DNA of 8,118 nt from Lysobacterales bacterium (GTDB lineage Bacteria > Pseudomonadota > Gammaproteobacteria > Xanthomonadales > Marinicellaceae). Positions 1-6,831 of the stretch are shown piece after piece. The notes under the pieces were generated by a model that was not told where the DNA came from, did not search any database, and worked only from the letters and a program-made list of their open reading frames with translations. Location of the stretch: contig JALSIL010000573.1 in the NCBI GenBank assembly GCA_026990095.1, positions 1 to 8,118 on the forward strand. Reading direction: 5' to 3'. The translations under genes were made by a program, and so were the position numbers. The stretch's first letter is position 1; the number at the start of each line of letters is the position of its first letter.

Positions 1-452
1 ACGGATATATTTGTTATATCAATGATGAACTTTTCGTGAGATTCTTCAGTGTTTATAGAAGGATTTAGTTTTGGGTATATTACTGAAACCTCATTATTAT
101 TGTTTTTGGTAATAATTTTATAAAAGGGATTATTTATAACGAGTTCTTCGATACTGATGTTTTTAAAAAGAGAACTCCATAAATTTAAGTTCAGACTGAT
201 TCTATCAGCACTAAACCATAGGGTTGAATCTTTATCAGTTAATTTGATGCCTGTTAGCGTGCTTGAAAATGTAAAAGGATTAAAAGAGATTTTTTTGATT
301 GTTATTGACGAATTAAGCTCATGTGCAACCAATTCTTTTGAATATTTCTGAGCATAATATGGAATAGCAAAAAACCCGAGAGCAGAGTAAAGGAGTATTA
401 AAACCACAATCCAAAAAGGAATGGATTTAACAAATGGTTTTTTGCTATCCAT
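1..452 (-). CDS. DUF748/AsmA-like membrane-anchored protein, N-terminal part (3' end beyond window)
   Basis: An open minus-strand frame begins at an ATG at 450-452 and runs without a stop to the left edge, giving 150 visible residues. Residues about 10-32 form one hydrophobic helix (IPFWIVVLILLYSALGFFAI), so the protein is probably anchored in the inner membrane with the rest in the periplasm. After it comes a stretch typical of the DUF748/AsmA-like family: FNPFTFSSTLTGIKLTD at 57-73, then an SADRISLNLNLWSSLF segment and an IEELVINNPFYKI strand. Family members are large, β-rich envelope proteins related to AsmA/TamB, thought to act in lipid or outer-membrane homeostasis; that role is family knowledge. 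A weak AGGT (464-467) lies 11 bp before the start. The gene follows fadD on the same strand with no visible terminator between, so co-transcription is likely. The family call rests on remembered sequence pattern and the full length is unknown. Confidence 0.72.
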   Translation of the reverse strand, partial: MDSKKPFVKSIPFWIVVLILLYSALGFFAIPYYAQKYSKELVAHELNSSITIKKISFNPFTFSSTLTGIKLTDKDSTLWFSADRISLNLNLWSSLFKNISIEELVINNPFYKIITKNNNNEVSVIYPKLNPSINTEESHEKFIIDITNIS

Positions 453-506
453 GTGTGTATTTTACCTAAGTAGTCGTTAATTTAATGTTAATCAATTGTT
501 AAGGTT

Positions 507-2165
507 TTATTTTGGTCTTAAGTCTTTTCGCAGTATTTTACCTACATTTGATTTAGGCAATTCATCTTTAAATTCAACATACCTTGGAATTTTATAACCA
601 GTTAAATTTTCACGGCAATGTACTTTGACTTCTTCTTCTGTCATAGAAACTTTTACTACAACAAAAAGTTTGACTACTTCACCAGATTTTGGGTCAGGCA
701 ATCCAATAGCTGCAGCTTCAATAATATTGGGGTGCAAGCACGCAGCATCCTCAATTTCATTGGGATAAACATTAAATCCTGAGACAAGTATCATGTCTTT
801 TTTACGGTCGACAATCTTAAAGAAACCTTTTTCATTCATTACAGCGATATCACCCGTCAACAACCAACCGTCTTTATCAATTGTTTCAGCAGTGGCTTCT
901 GGGCGATTGAGGTATCCTTTCATCACTTGAGGACCACGAATACAGAGTTCCCCGGATTCTCCTACAGGCACTTTATTGCCGTCATCATCTCGAATTTCAC
1001 ATTCAGTTGAAGAAATAGGCAAACCAATCATGCCATTAAATTCATCTAGGTTTGCTGGATTCATACAAGCTGCAGGACTGGTTTCTGTAAGCCCATACGC
1101 TTCAACCAGCGTTACGCCTGTAACCTCTTTCCACTGCTTTGCAGTGCCTTTTTGAACAGCCATTCCTCCACCTAAAGCAAATCTAAAATTATCAAAATTC
1201 AGTTCAGCAAACCCTGGTGTATTAAGCAGTCCATTAAATAAAGTATTTACGCCTGTCATGGCTGTAAATTTATGTTTAGACAATTCTTTGACAAACCCTG
1301 GCATATCTCTTGGGTTTGTAATTAATATATTTTTCGCACCATATTCAGTGAAAAGCAGGCAATTAGCATTTAATGCAAAAATATGGTAAAGAGGTAAGGC
1401 TGTAATGACAATTTCTTTGCCTTCTTTTAGGCTGTCATGATTCCACACTTTTACTTGTTCAACATTTGAAACCATGTTGCGGTTGGTTAACATGGCACCT
1501 TTAGAAACACCTGTTGTACCACCTGTATATTGTAAAAAAGCTATATCATCTAAGTTAATTTCGGGTTTTGTATAAGTTAAACTTTTTCCTTTACTTAACA
1601 TTTGTTTAAAAGAAATGGCACCTTCCAATTTAAAGTCAGGAACCATTTTTTTAACCTTTTTAATTATAAAGTTCATAAATGAGCCTTTGATTACTCCTAA
1701 CATGTCACCAATCTGTGTTGTTATTACTTGTTTTACATTGGTTTCTTTGATGACTTCTTCTAGGGTGCTTGCGTAATTTTCAATCACAATTATTGCTTTT
1801 GCATCGGAGTCATTCAATTGATGTTTAAGCTCTCTTGGAGTGTATAAAGGATTGGTATTTGTGACAATCAGACCTGCCCTCAATATGCCAAATACAGCTA
1901 TTGGGTACTGTAATAAATTTGGCATCATAATAGCAATCGAATCACCTTTTTTAAATTTGGATTGTAAATAGGCTGCCAAATCTTTACTAAGTTCATCCAA
2001 CTCGCCATAAGTGATCTTTTTGCCATAATTAACAAAAGCAGTCCGCGTGCTGAATTTTTTGCATGCTGTCTCTAACATTTGAGAGACAGAATCATAAGAG
2101 AGCTCCTCAATAAATTCTGGGATGTTTTTTGGATAAGATTGTAACCATGGTTTTGATTCTGACAC
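507..2165 (-). CDS. fadD: long-chain-fatty-acid--CoA ligase FadD
   Basis: The 552-residue product activates long-chain fatty acids with ATP and CoA to acyl-CoA, the entry step to β-oxidation and to lipid reuse, at the cytoplasmic face of the inner membrane. It matches E. coli FadD along its length, including PNLLQYPIAVFGILRAG (82-98), NPLYTPRELKHQLNDS (105-120) and ALPLYHIFALN (256-266). The ANL-superfamily landmarks are present: P-loop YTGGTTGVSKG (213-223), YGLTE (357-361), the fatty-acyl-CoA-synthetase signature from DGWLLTGD (432-439) through VDRKKDMILVSGFNVYPNE (452-470), and the C-terminal catalytic lysine K543 in SNVGKILRK. The length is near the usual 550-560 residues, so the gene looks intact. 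It starts with GTG, chosen because a good Shine-Dalgarno site lies 9 bp upstream and the N-terminus aligns with E. coli FadD. It is divergent from the permease gene and lies 54 bp ahead of the DUF748 gene. No other fatty-acid gene is visible. Confidence 0.96.
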   Translation of the reverse strand: MSESKPWLQSYPKNIPEFIEELSYDSVSQMLETACKKFSTRTAFVNYGKKITYGELDELSKDLAAYLQSKFKKGDSIAIMMPNLLQYPIAVFGILRAGLIVTNTNPLYTPRELKHQLNDSDAKAIIVIENYASTLEEVIKETNVKQVITTQIGDMLGVIKGSFMNFIIKKVKKMVPDFKLEGAISFKQMLSKGKSLTYTKPEINLDDIAFLQYTGGTTGVSKGAMLTNRNMVSNVEQVKVWNHDSLKEGKEIVITALPLYHIFALNANCLLFTEYGAKNILITNPRDMPGFVKELSKHKFTAMTGVNTLFNGLLNTPGFAELNFDNFRFALGGGMAVQKGTAKQWKEVTGVTLVEAYGLTETSPAACMNPANLDEFNGMIGLPISSTECEIRDDDGNKVPVGESGELCIRGPQVMKGYLNRPEATAETIDKDGWLLTGDIAVMNEKGFFKIVDRKKDMILVSGFNVYPNEIEDAACLHPNIIEAAAIGLPDPKSGEVVKLFVVVKVSMTEEEVKVHCRENLTGYKIPRYVEFKDELPKSNVGKILRKDLRPK

Positions 2166-2174
2166 TTTGTATTA

Positions 2175-2179
2175 CTCCT
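2175..2179 (-). promoter_or_regulatory. Shine-Dalgarno site fixing the GTG start of fadD
   Basis: On the minus strand AGGAG stands 9 bp before the GTG at 2163-2165. No ATG in this frame lies between the site and the GTG, so the site supports the GTG initiation codon. Confidence 0.7.
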
Positions 2180-2203
2180 GTTTTAATAATTCTTGAACTT
2201 ACT

Positions 2204-2232
2204 ATTCTAAAACAATTGTCACCATTTGAAAA
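2204..2232 (-). promoter_or_regulatory. possible sigma70-type promoter for fadD
   Basis: On the minus strand, TTTTCA (2227-2232; 4 of 6 matches to TTGACA) is separated by 17 bp from TAGAAT (2204-2209; 5 of 6 matches to TATAAT). It lies about 40 bp upstream of the fadD start, inside the 137-bp divergent intergenic region. The region is AT-rich, so such matches arise by chance. I saw no FadR-like operator I could defend. Confidence 0.3.
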
Positions 2233-2302
2233 TTAAAATTTTATTTTATTGCCTTACTCGTGTTAGACTTTGTGATTATGTTTTTAAGAAAATATTATTT
2301 TT

Positions 2303-4150
2303 ATGATTGATTCCACCCTTGCAGTGAGCTCTCCAGGGCCGCATACCATTGCAGTTTTACTATTAACGCTAGTGGCTTTGGTCTTATTTACCATAGAAAA
2401 AATACCTCTTCAAACCTCTAGTCTTTTTGTCTTGTGTGCCTTAATACTTGGATTTGAAGTTTTTCCTTATCAATTACCTGATGGTAATTATTTTAGTACA
2501 CGAATATTTTTTGCGGGTTTTGGCAATCAAGCCTTAATTGCTGTTTCTGCCTTAATGGTTGCAGGTCAAGCTTTGGTGCGAACTGGTGCAATGGAACCCA
2601 TAGGTCGCTTGTTAGCAAAATTATGGCGAACAAGTCCTCAATTGAGTCTATTATTAACCCTTATTGCTGGAGCTGTACTGAGTGCTTTTGTCAATAACAC
2701 GCCTATTGTCGTGCTATTATTACCCATACTTGTCAATGTATCACTCAGAACTGGTCAGTCACCATCAGGTACTCTATTGCCAATGGGAATGGCAACATTA
2801 CTAGGCGGTATGGCAACTACTATTGGTACTTCGACCAATTTACTCGTTGTTAAGGTGGCTGAAGATTTAGGGGTTCCTGAGTTCGGAATGTTTGATTTCG
2901 TTTTCCCTGTGACTCTAACCAGTATAGTTGCCATACTCTATTTATGGCTTATTGCACCAATGATATTGCCAGAACGTTCTCCACCATTACAAGACACATC
3001 ACCACGAGAATTTACCGCCGAAATTGAGGTGGAAGAGGGTGGTTTTGCTGATGGTGCGACTTTAGCTGAGATTAGAGAAAAAGCTGGCAATGACATTAAT
3101 ATTGAACGCATTATACGTTCAGGGAAATTATCAATGGCTACTTTGCCAGATGTGAAAATCATGGCAGGCGATCGTCTGGTGATTAAAGATACTTCTGATA
3201 ATTTACGCGATTATCAACTTGAATTAGGCGGACAATTATTTGCAGGAAATACCGAAGTTGATGAAGAACACCCTTTAAAAGATGGCAATCAACGTATTGC
3301 CGAATTAGTCGTGATTGCTGGTTCCACATTAGATAGAGTTAGAATAGAAGACGCACGTTTAAATTCAAAATATGGACTCACTTTACTCGCGGTGCATTCA
3401 CATGGTAAAGAAACACACGCTCGTTCCAAGGGAATTAAAGAAGTTTTATTAAGAGCTGGAGATGTTCTGCTCGTTCAAGGAACTCATGATGCTATTAGGG
3501 AGGTAAAAGCATCGGGAACATTGTTGGTTCTTGATGGTGGTGAAGAATTGCCTCATACATCAAAAGCACCTCTTGCTCTTGTGGTAATGGGACTGATTGT
3601 GGGTTTTGCGGCATTTGGTATACTGCCAATTGTTGTTAGTTCAGTCATTGGTTGTTTAGTGCTTATTGTTACGGGGTGTTTGCGTTGGAAAGATGCAACT
3701 AATGCCCTTAGTGCTCAAGTGATATTTATTATTGTCGCATCCTTGGCATTAGGCGTTGCACTCATCCAAACAGGTGGAGCCGATTACCTTGCCAGTTTAT
3801 TTGTAACCAGCACGGCTGGGTTTTCACCTGGCGTGGTGTTAGCCATTTTGATATTCTCGATGGCAGTGATGACCAATGTAGTATCCAATAATGCGGCGGC
3901 AGTTATTGGTACACCTATTGCTGTGAGTATTGCACAAACATTAGGTATGCCTGTTGAACCTTTTGTTTTGGGCGTTTTATTTGGTGCAAACATGAGTTAT
4001 GCCACACCGATGGCATACCAAACTAATTTACTGGTCATGAATGCAGGGGGTTATAAATTTTCAGATTTCGTCAAAGTAGGGGTGCCATTAGTGATTATTA
4101 ATTGGTTAATGTTATCTGGAATTTTAACTTGGGTTTATAAGTTGTATTAA
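2303..4150 (+). CDS. SLC13/DASS-type permease with two central RCK_C (TrkA-C) domains
   Basis: The 615-residue product is an inner-membrane transporter of the ion-transporter superfamily containing SLC13/DASS carriers. The first membrane half covers about residues 14-220 and holds the hairpin motif VNNTP (130-134) and GTSTNLLV (175-182). The second half covers about 421-612 and repeats the pattern with VSNNAA (527-532) and ATPMAYQTNLLV (567-578). Such paired asparagine/threonine hairpins form the Na+ and anion site in SLC13 proteins. Two soluble RCK_C domains lie between the halves, about 236-312 and 322-408, each ending in the usual AGD.L.(I/V) turn (AGDRLVI, AGDVLLV). Relatives with this layout include sulfate carriers and Sac1-like proteins, but the substrate cannot be read here: sulfate, another oxyanion or a dicarboxylate are all possible. 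Only a weak ribosome site precedes the ATG. I kept this start because it gives the complete first helix and no better start follows. It leads a three-gene cluster. Confidence 0.9.
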   Translation: MIDSTLAVSSPGPHTIAVLLLTLVALVLFTIEKIPLQTSSLFVLCALILGFEVFPYQLPDGNYFSTRIFFAGFGNQALIAVSALMVAGQALVRTGAMEPIGRLLAKLWRTSPQLSLLLTLIAGAVLSAFVNNTPIVVLLLPILVNVSLRTGQSPSGTLLPMGMATLLGGMATTIGTSTNLLVVKVAEDLGVPEFGMFDFVFPVTLTSIVAILYLWLIAPMILPERSPPLQDTSPREFTAEIEVEEGGFADGATLAEIREKAGNDINIERIIRSGKLSMATLPDVKIMAGDRLVIKDTSDNLRDYQLELGGQLFAGNTEVDEEHPLKDGNQRIAELVVIAGSTLDRVRIEDARLNSKYGLTLLAVHSHGKETHARSKGIKEVLLRAGDVLLVQGTHDAIREVKASGTLLVLDGGEELPHTSKAPLALVVMGLIVGFAAFGILPIVVSSVIGCLVLIVTGCLRWKDATNALSAQVIFIIVASLALGVALIQTGGADYLASLFVTSTAGFSPGVVLAILIFSMAVMTNVVSNNAAAVIGTPIAVSIAQTLGMPVEPFVLGVLFGANMSYATPMAYQTNLLVMNAGGYKFSDFVKVGVPLVIINWLMLSGILTWVYKLY

Positions 4151-4167
4151 AAAGAGAGAGAAAAAAC

Positions 4168-6090
4168 ATGGGTGAGATGAATATTTCGAGGCAGCAATGC
4201 GAAAAACAACGCAGGCGTTTTATGCGTGCTGTTCTGAATGATTTAAATGCACTAGAAATAATGATTAAAAAAGGCTTGATTGAATCAGGAATTACGCGAA
4301 TTGGAGCGGAACAAGAAATGTTTTTAGTCGATAGAAATTTTTCACCCGCTTGTGTGTCCGAACAAATCATGAAGGATTTAACCGATCCACGCTTTACCTT
4401 TGAAATTGCAAAATTCAACTTGGAAGCCAACCTGACTCCTAGTACTTTAACGGGTAATGCACTAAGAAAGCTAGAGAATGAAATCAATGAAACGCTTATG
4501 ATTGCACGAAATGCAGCCAGTAAATACGATGCACAAATTGTTCTGGCCGGAATCTTGCCAACTTTAAAGCAAATGGATTTAACCTTAGATAACATGGTTC
4601 CAATTGATCGCTATTTTGAATTAAATGAAACCCTTAAAAACTTGCGAGGATCTGATTTCAAACTCAATATTCGTGGCATGGACGAATTGAACGTAACTCA
4701 TGACTCCTACATGCTAGAAGCACTTAACACCAGTTTCCAAGTGCACCTGCAAGTTGGTAGTGAAGATTTTGTACAAAAGTATAATCTAGCTCAAGCCATT
4801 ACAGGACCTGTTATGGCGATTTCTGTTAATTCTGGACTTATCCATCATAACCGTTTATGGCATGAATCCCGTATTGCAGTGTTTCAAAATTCGGTTGATA
4901 CCCGTTCAGAAACATTCCAACAACGTGGAATGTTACCCCGTGTTTATTTCGGCAAGCATTGGGTTAAAAGCTTGCCAGATTTATTTAAGGAAGATATCTC
5001 TCGTTTTCCAGTTGTGCTTACTGCTGATTTTGATGAAGACCCGGTAGGGATGCTTGAAAATGGTGTAACACCCAAATTAAAAGCATTAATGCTACATAAT
5101 GGCACGGTTTATCGGTGGAACCGACCTTGTTATGGTGTGGTTGATAATGTTCCACACTTAAGAATAGAGAATAGGGTACTGCCCTCAGGCCCTAGTGTCA
5201 TTGATGAAGTAGCCAATACAGCATTTTTTGTTGGTTTGATGATTGGAATGTCTAATAAGTACAATGATATTACACAAGTTATGCGATTTTCAGATGTTGC
5301 CAATAACTTTTTAAATGCTACTCGAATTGGTTTAGAGTCTAAGTTCCATTGGACAGATCACAAAACCATTTCAGCTTCAGATTTGATATTGGAAGAGCTT
5401 TTACCAATTGCAAGAGAAGGTCTTTTACATGAAAATATCGATATCAATGACATTGACCGTTATTTAGGTGTTATAGAAGAGCGAACCAAGTCCAAACAAA
5501 CAGGGGCAAAATGGGCAATAAAGTCCATAACAGAAATGGATGAAAGTATATTGCCAGATGAAAAAGTTCGTTCGATTACCTCTGAAATGGTTGTCAATCA
5601 AAAAACTGATGAACCTGTGCATAAATGGAAACTGGCCAAGGCTGTAGAAAATTTAGATTGGCGTGCAACTTTCCAAAGACTCGGACAGTTTATGACTGAA
5701 GAGCTTTTTACGGTCAGACCCGATGATTTACTTGATTTAGCTGCGAGCATTATGGACTGGAAACATGTCCGTCATGTACCCGTCGAAGATGACGAAGGGT
5801 GTATTGTTGGTCTTATTTCACATAGAGCGATTTTAAGAGACGTTGCTCAGGGGCGAAAAAATACAGATGATCCAACTGCTGTAAAAGATGTCATGAAAGT
5901 CAACCCAATTACTGCAGAACCCGAAATGAAGACAGTTGATGCCATTAGATTAATGCGTCAGAACAAACTTGGCTGCTTGCCAATTGTTGAAAAAGGTAAA
6001 CTTGTTGGTATCGTCACCGACCATGATTTGATAAATGTTGCGGCTAAGTTATTAGAAGACTATTTACAAGAATTTCCTCAAAACACATGA
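4168..6090 (+). CDS. GCS2-family carboxylate-amine ligase-like protein fused to a C-terminal CBS domain pair
   Basis: The 640-residue protein has two parts. Residues about 40-390 resemble the GCS2 glutamate-cysteine-ligase fold, with IGAEQEMFLVD (45-55, acidic residues E48 and E50), NLEANLTP (84-91, E86), SFQVHLQV (189-196, H193) and LRIENRVLPSGPS (331-343, R332/E334/R336). These match the places where the family binds Mg-ATP and the carboxylate substrate, so the enzyme is probably active in joining an acid to an amine with ATP. The substrates are unknown, and I would not call it glutathione synthesis. A helical linker (about 400-500) leads to CBS1 (about 508-560) and CBS2 (about 575-627), a module that commonly binds adenosine nucleotides. 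CBS2 carries the ribose-binding T-x-x-D pattern (T617, D620), whereas CBS1 has S551 and A554 there. The ATG has GAGAG 7 bp upstream and lies 17 bp after the permease stop. Its last codons overlap the NYN gene. Confidence 0.85.
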   Translation: MGEMNISRQQCEKQRRRFMRAVLNDLNALEIMIKKGLIESGITRIGAEQEMFLVDRNFSPACVSEQIMKDLTDPRFTFEIAKFNLEANLTPSTLTGNALRKLENEINETLMIARNAASKYDAQIVLAGILPTLKQMDLTLDNMVPIDRYFELNETLKNLRGSDFKLNIRGMDELNVTHDSYMLEALNTSFQVHLQVGSEDFVQKYNLAQAITGPVMAISVNSGLIHHNRLWHESRIAVFQNSVDTRSETFQQRGMLPRVYFGKHWVKSLPDLFKEDISRFPVVLTADFDEDPVGMLENGVTPKLKALMLHNGTVYRWNRPCYGVVDNVPHLRIENRVLPSGPSVIDEVANTAFFVGLMIGMSNKYNDITQVMRFSDVANNFLNATRIGLESKFHWTDHKTISASDLILEELLPIAREGLLHENIDINDIDRYLGVIEERTKSKQTGAKWAIKSITEMDESILPDEKVRSITSEMVVNQKTDEPVHKWKLAKAVENLDWRATFQRLGQFMTEELFTVRPDDLLDLAASIMDWKHVRHVPVEDDEGCIVGLISHRAILRDVAQGRKNTDDPTAVKDVMKVNPITAEPEMKTVDAIRLMRQNKLGCLPIVEKGKLVGIVTDHDLINVAAKLLEDYLQEFPQNT

Positions 6091-6557
6091 AAATAGCCGT
6101 ATTTGTTGATGTGCAGAACATCTTTTACACCACTCGTGATACCTATGAACGTCAATTTAATTACCGAAAGTTTTTGGAAATTATCGAAAAACAGGGCGAA
6201 ATTGTCTCCGCACGTGCTTATGCGGTACAAAGAATTGATACCCAACAACACAAGTTTCAAAAAGCACTTAAACACATCGGCTTTGATGTCATATTAAAGC
6301 CATTTATTAGACGCCGTGATGGCACTTCTAAAGGTGATTGGGATGTTGGTATAACAATTGATATAATGGAGATTGCACCAACAGTTGATAAAGTTATCTT
6401 GCTCACAGGAGATGGAGACTTTGCTATACTGTTAGATAAAATTCGTCACTCATACGGTGTTACGACCGAGGTCTATGGTGTCAAAGAGTTGACAGCAAAG
6501 TGCTTGATTGACAGTGCAACTCGATTTCATTCGATAGGTTTAGATTTGTTGCTTTAA
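6087..6557 (+). CDS. NYN-domain (LabA/DUF88-like) putative ribonuclease
   Basis: The 156-residue protein is almost entirely one NYN domain, a PIN-like nuclease fold of the LabA/DUF88 group. The signature acidic residues are visible: D8 in VFVDVQN (6-11) with N11, D84 and D86 in KGDWDVGITID (82-92), and D109 and D111 in LLTGDGDFAILLD (105-117). These would hold the metal ions used for RNA cleavage. Relatives are thought to process or degrade RNA, but few have a known target, and none is implied by this sequence. There is no added C-terminal OST-HTH/LOTUS domain, as longer LabA-like proteins have. The start overlaps the upstream stop as ATGA and there is no good Shine-Dalgarno site, so translation probably depends on ribosomes finishing the GCS2-CBS gene. 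The overlap suggests matched expression of the two proteins. Confidence 0.88.
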   Translation: MKIAVFVDVQNIFYTTRDTYERQFNYRKFLEIIEKQGEIVSARAYAVQRIDTQQHKFQKALKHIGFDVILKPFIRRRDGTSKGDWDVGITIDIMEIAPTVDKVILLTGDGDFAILLDKIRHSYGVTTEVYGVKELTAKCLIDSATRFHSIGLDLLL

Positions 6558-6592
6558 GTAACTTCCATGGCGTACAGTTTAAAGTTACTGTA
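6557..6592. repeat. overlapping inverted repeats directly after the NYN stop codon
   Basis: AGTAACTT (6557-6564) is matched by AAGTTACT (6582-6589), an 8-bp stem with a 17-base loop. An alternative pairing uses TACAGT (6573-6578) with ACTGTA (6587-6592). The two pairings share bases and exclude each other. No U-run follows, so it is a poor intrinsic terminator. It may be a 3'-end RNA structure or chance. Confidence 0.4.
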
Positions 6593-6603
6593 TATTATTT
6601 AAC

Positions 6604-6617
6604 ATAATATATATTAT
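6604..6617. repeat. perfect 14-bp AT palindrome
   Basis: ATAATATATATTAT is its own reverse complement. It is pure A/T in an AT-rich spacer, so chance is a serious explanation. An imperfect palindrome with arms TAC(G)CAC and GTGTA follows at about 6617-6631. Confidence 0.4.
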
Positions 6618-6637
6618 ACGCACAAGTGTATGATTAA

Positions 6638-6668
6638 AAAAGCAGAGCATTAAGCCCTGCTTTTGTTT
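6638..6668. terminator. bidirectional rho-independent terminator
   Basis: AAAAGCAG (6638-6645) pairs with CTGCTTTT (6657-6664). After one A·C mismatch, GC (6647-6648) pairs with GC (6654-6655), leaving loop ATTAA. The 3' side continues TTTTGTTT on the plus strand, and the minus strand ends in TTTTTTAA. It can therefore stop the NYN cluster from the left and the pheT-ihfA-merR transcript from the right. Confidence 0.8.
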
Positions 6669-6672
6669 AGGA
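6668..6672. repeat. left copy of 5-bp target duplication (TAGGA)
   Basis: It immediately precedes the left inverted repeat of the MITE and is identical to 6832-6836. It also overlaps the last T of the terminator tail. Confidence 0.7.
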
Positions 6673-6831
6673 GAGACCTTTGCATAACTATATGGCGAAA
6701 GAAAAAATAGAGAAAATTTGCCAGATTGAGTTAAAAATTGAAGGTAATAACCAGTTATTGGCAAGATTTTTAGCGAAAAGCTGGTGAATTTAATCATTTT
6801 TTACTCGTCACTATAATTATGCAAAGGTCTC
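6673..6831. mobile_element. 159-bp MITE-like element with 15-bp perfect terminal inverted repeats
   Basis: GAGACCTTTGCATAA (6673-6687) is repeated in perfect inverted form at 6817-6831. The symmetry continues inward through TATA after one mismatch. The element is flanked by TAGGA on both sides (6668-6672 and 6832-6836), a 5-bp target duplication. It is too short for a transposase and would depend on an insertion sequence elsewhere that uses the same ends. If the repeat is taken one base longer per side (AGAGACC), the duplication would instead be the 3-bp AGG, so the exact boundary is open. The ends remind me of some IS5-superfamily elements, but I cannot confirm the family. A TATAAT hexamer (6812-6817) lies just inside the right end. 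Confidence 0.85.
6692..6787 (+). other. 31-codon open frame inside the MITE, probably not a gene
   Basis: An ATG just inside the left repeat opens a frame (MAKEKIEKICQIELKIEG, then 13 more residues) ending in TGA at 6785-6787. The composition is protein-like (lysine/glutamate-rich, then hydrophobic), but no ribosome site precedes it. It fills most of the space between the repeats. It may be a remnant of the parent element's reading frame or chance. I do not recognise it. Confidence 0.2.

Noticed and set aside
157..351. 64-codon plus-strand frame in the left end
   Set aside because: It lies antisense to the DUF748-like frame, which has a start, membrane helix and family-like motifs; this frame has no recognisable features.
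4098..4595. 165-codon minus-strand frame over the permease/ligase junction
   Set aside because: It is antisense to two well-supported genes and spans their junction; the sequence has no family motifs.
4168..5340. Naming the GCS2 domain as glutamate-cysteine ligase (gshA or ybdK)
   Set aside because: Fold-level motifs fit, but the CBS fusion and overall length differ from both, and no substrate-specific residues can be read with confidence.
6103..6297. 64-codon plus-strand frame within the NYN gene
   Set aside because: It is an out-of-frame shadow of the NYN domain, whose catalytic residues are all in the other frame.
6638..6668. CRISPR or REP-type repeat
   Set aside because: It is a single hairpin with a T-run on both strands and no repeated units; a terminator explains it fully.
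6558..6672. A tRNA gene (tRNA-Pro often follows the ihfA-linked merR gene in gammaproteobacteria)
   Set aside because: No acceptor stem, T-loop or CCA-like end could be found on either strand; only palindromes and a terminator are present.
6585..6797. 70-codon minus-strand frame over the terminator and MITE
   Set aside because: It crosses a hairpin terminator and the element's repeat, has no convincing ribosome site, and its composition reflects AT-rich DNA.
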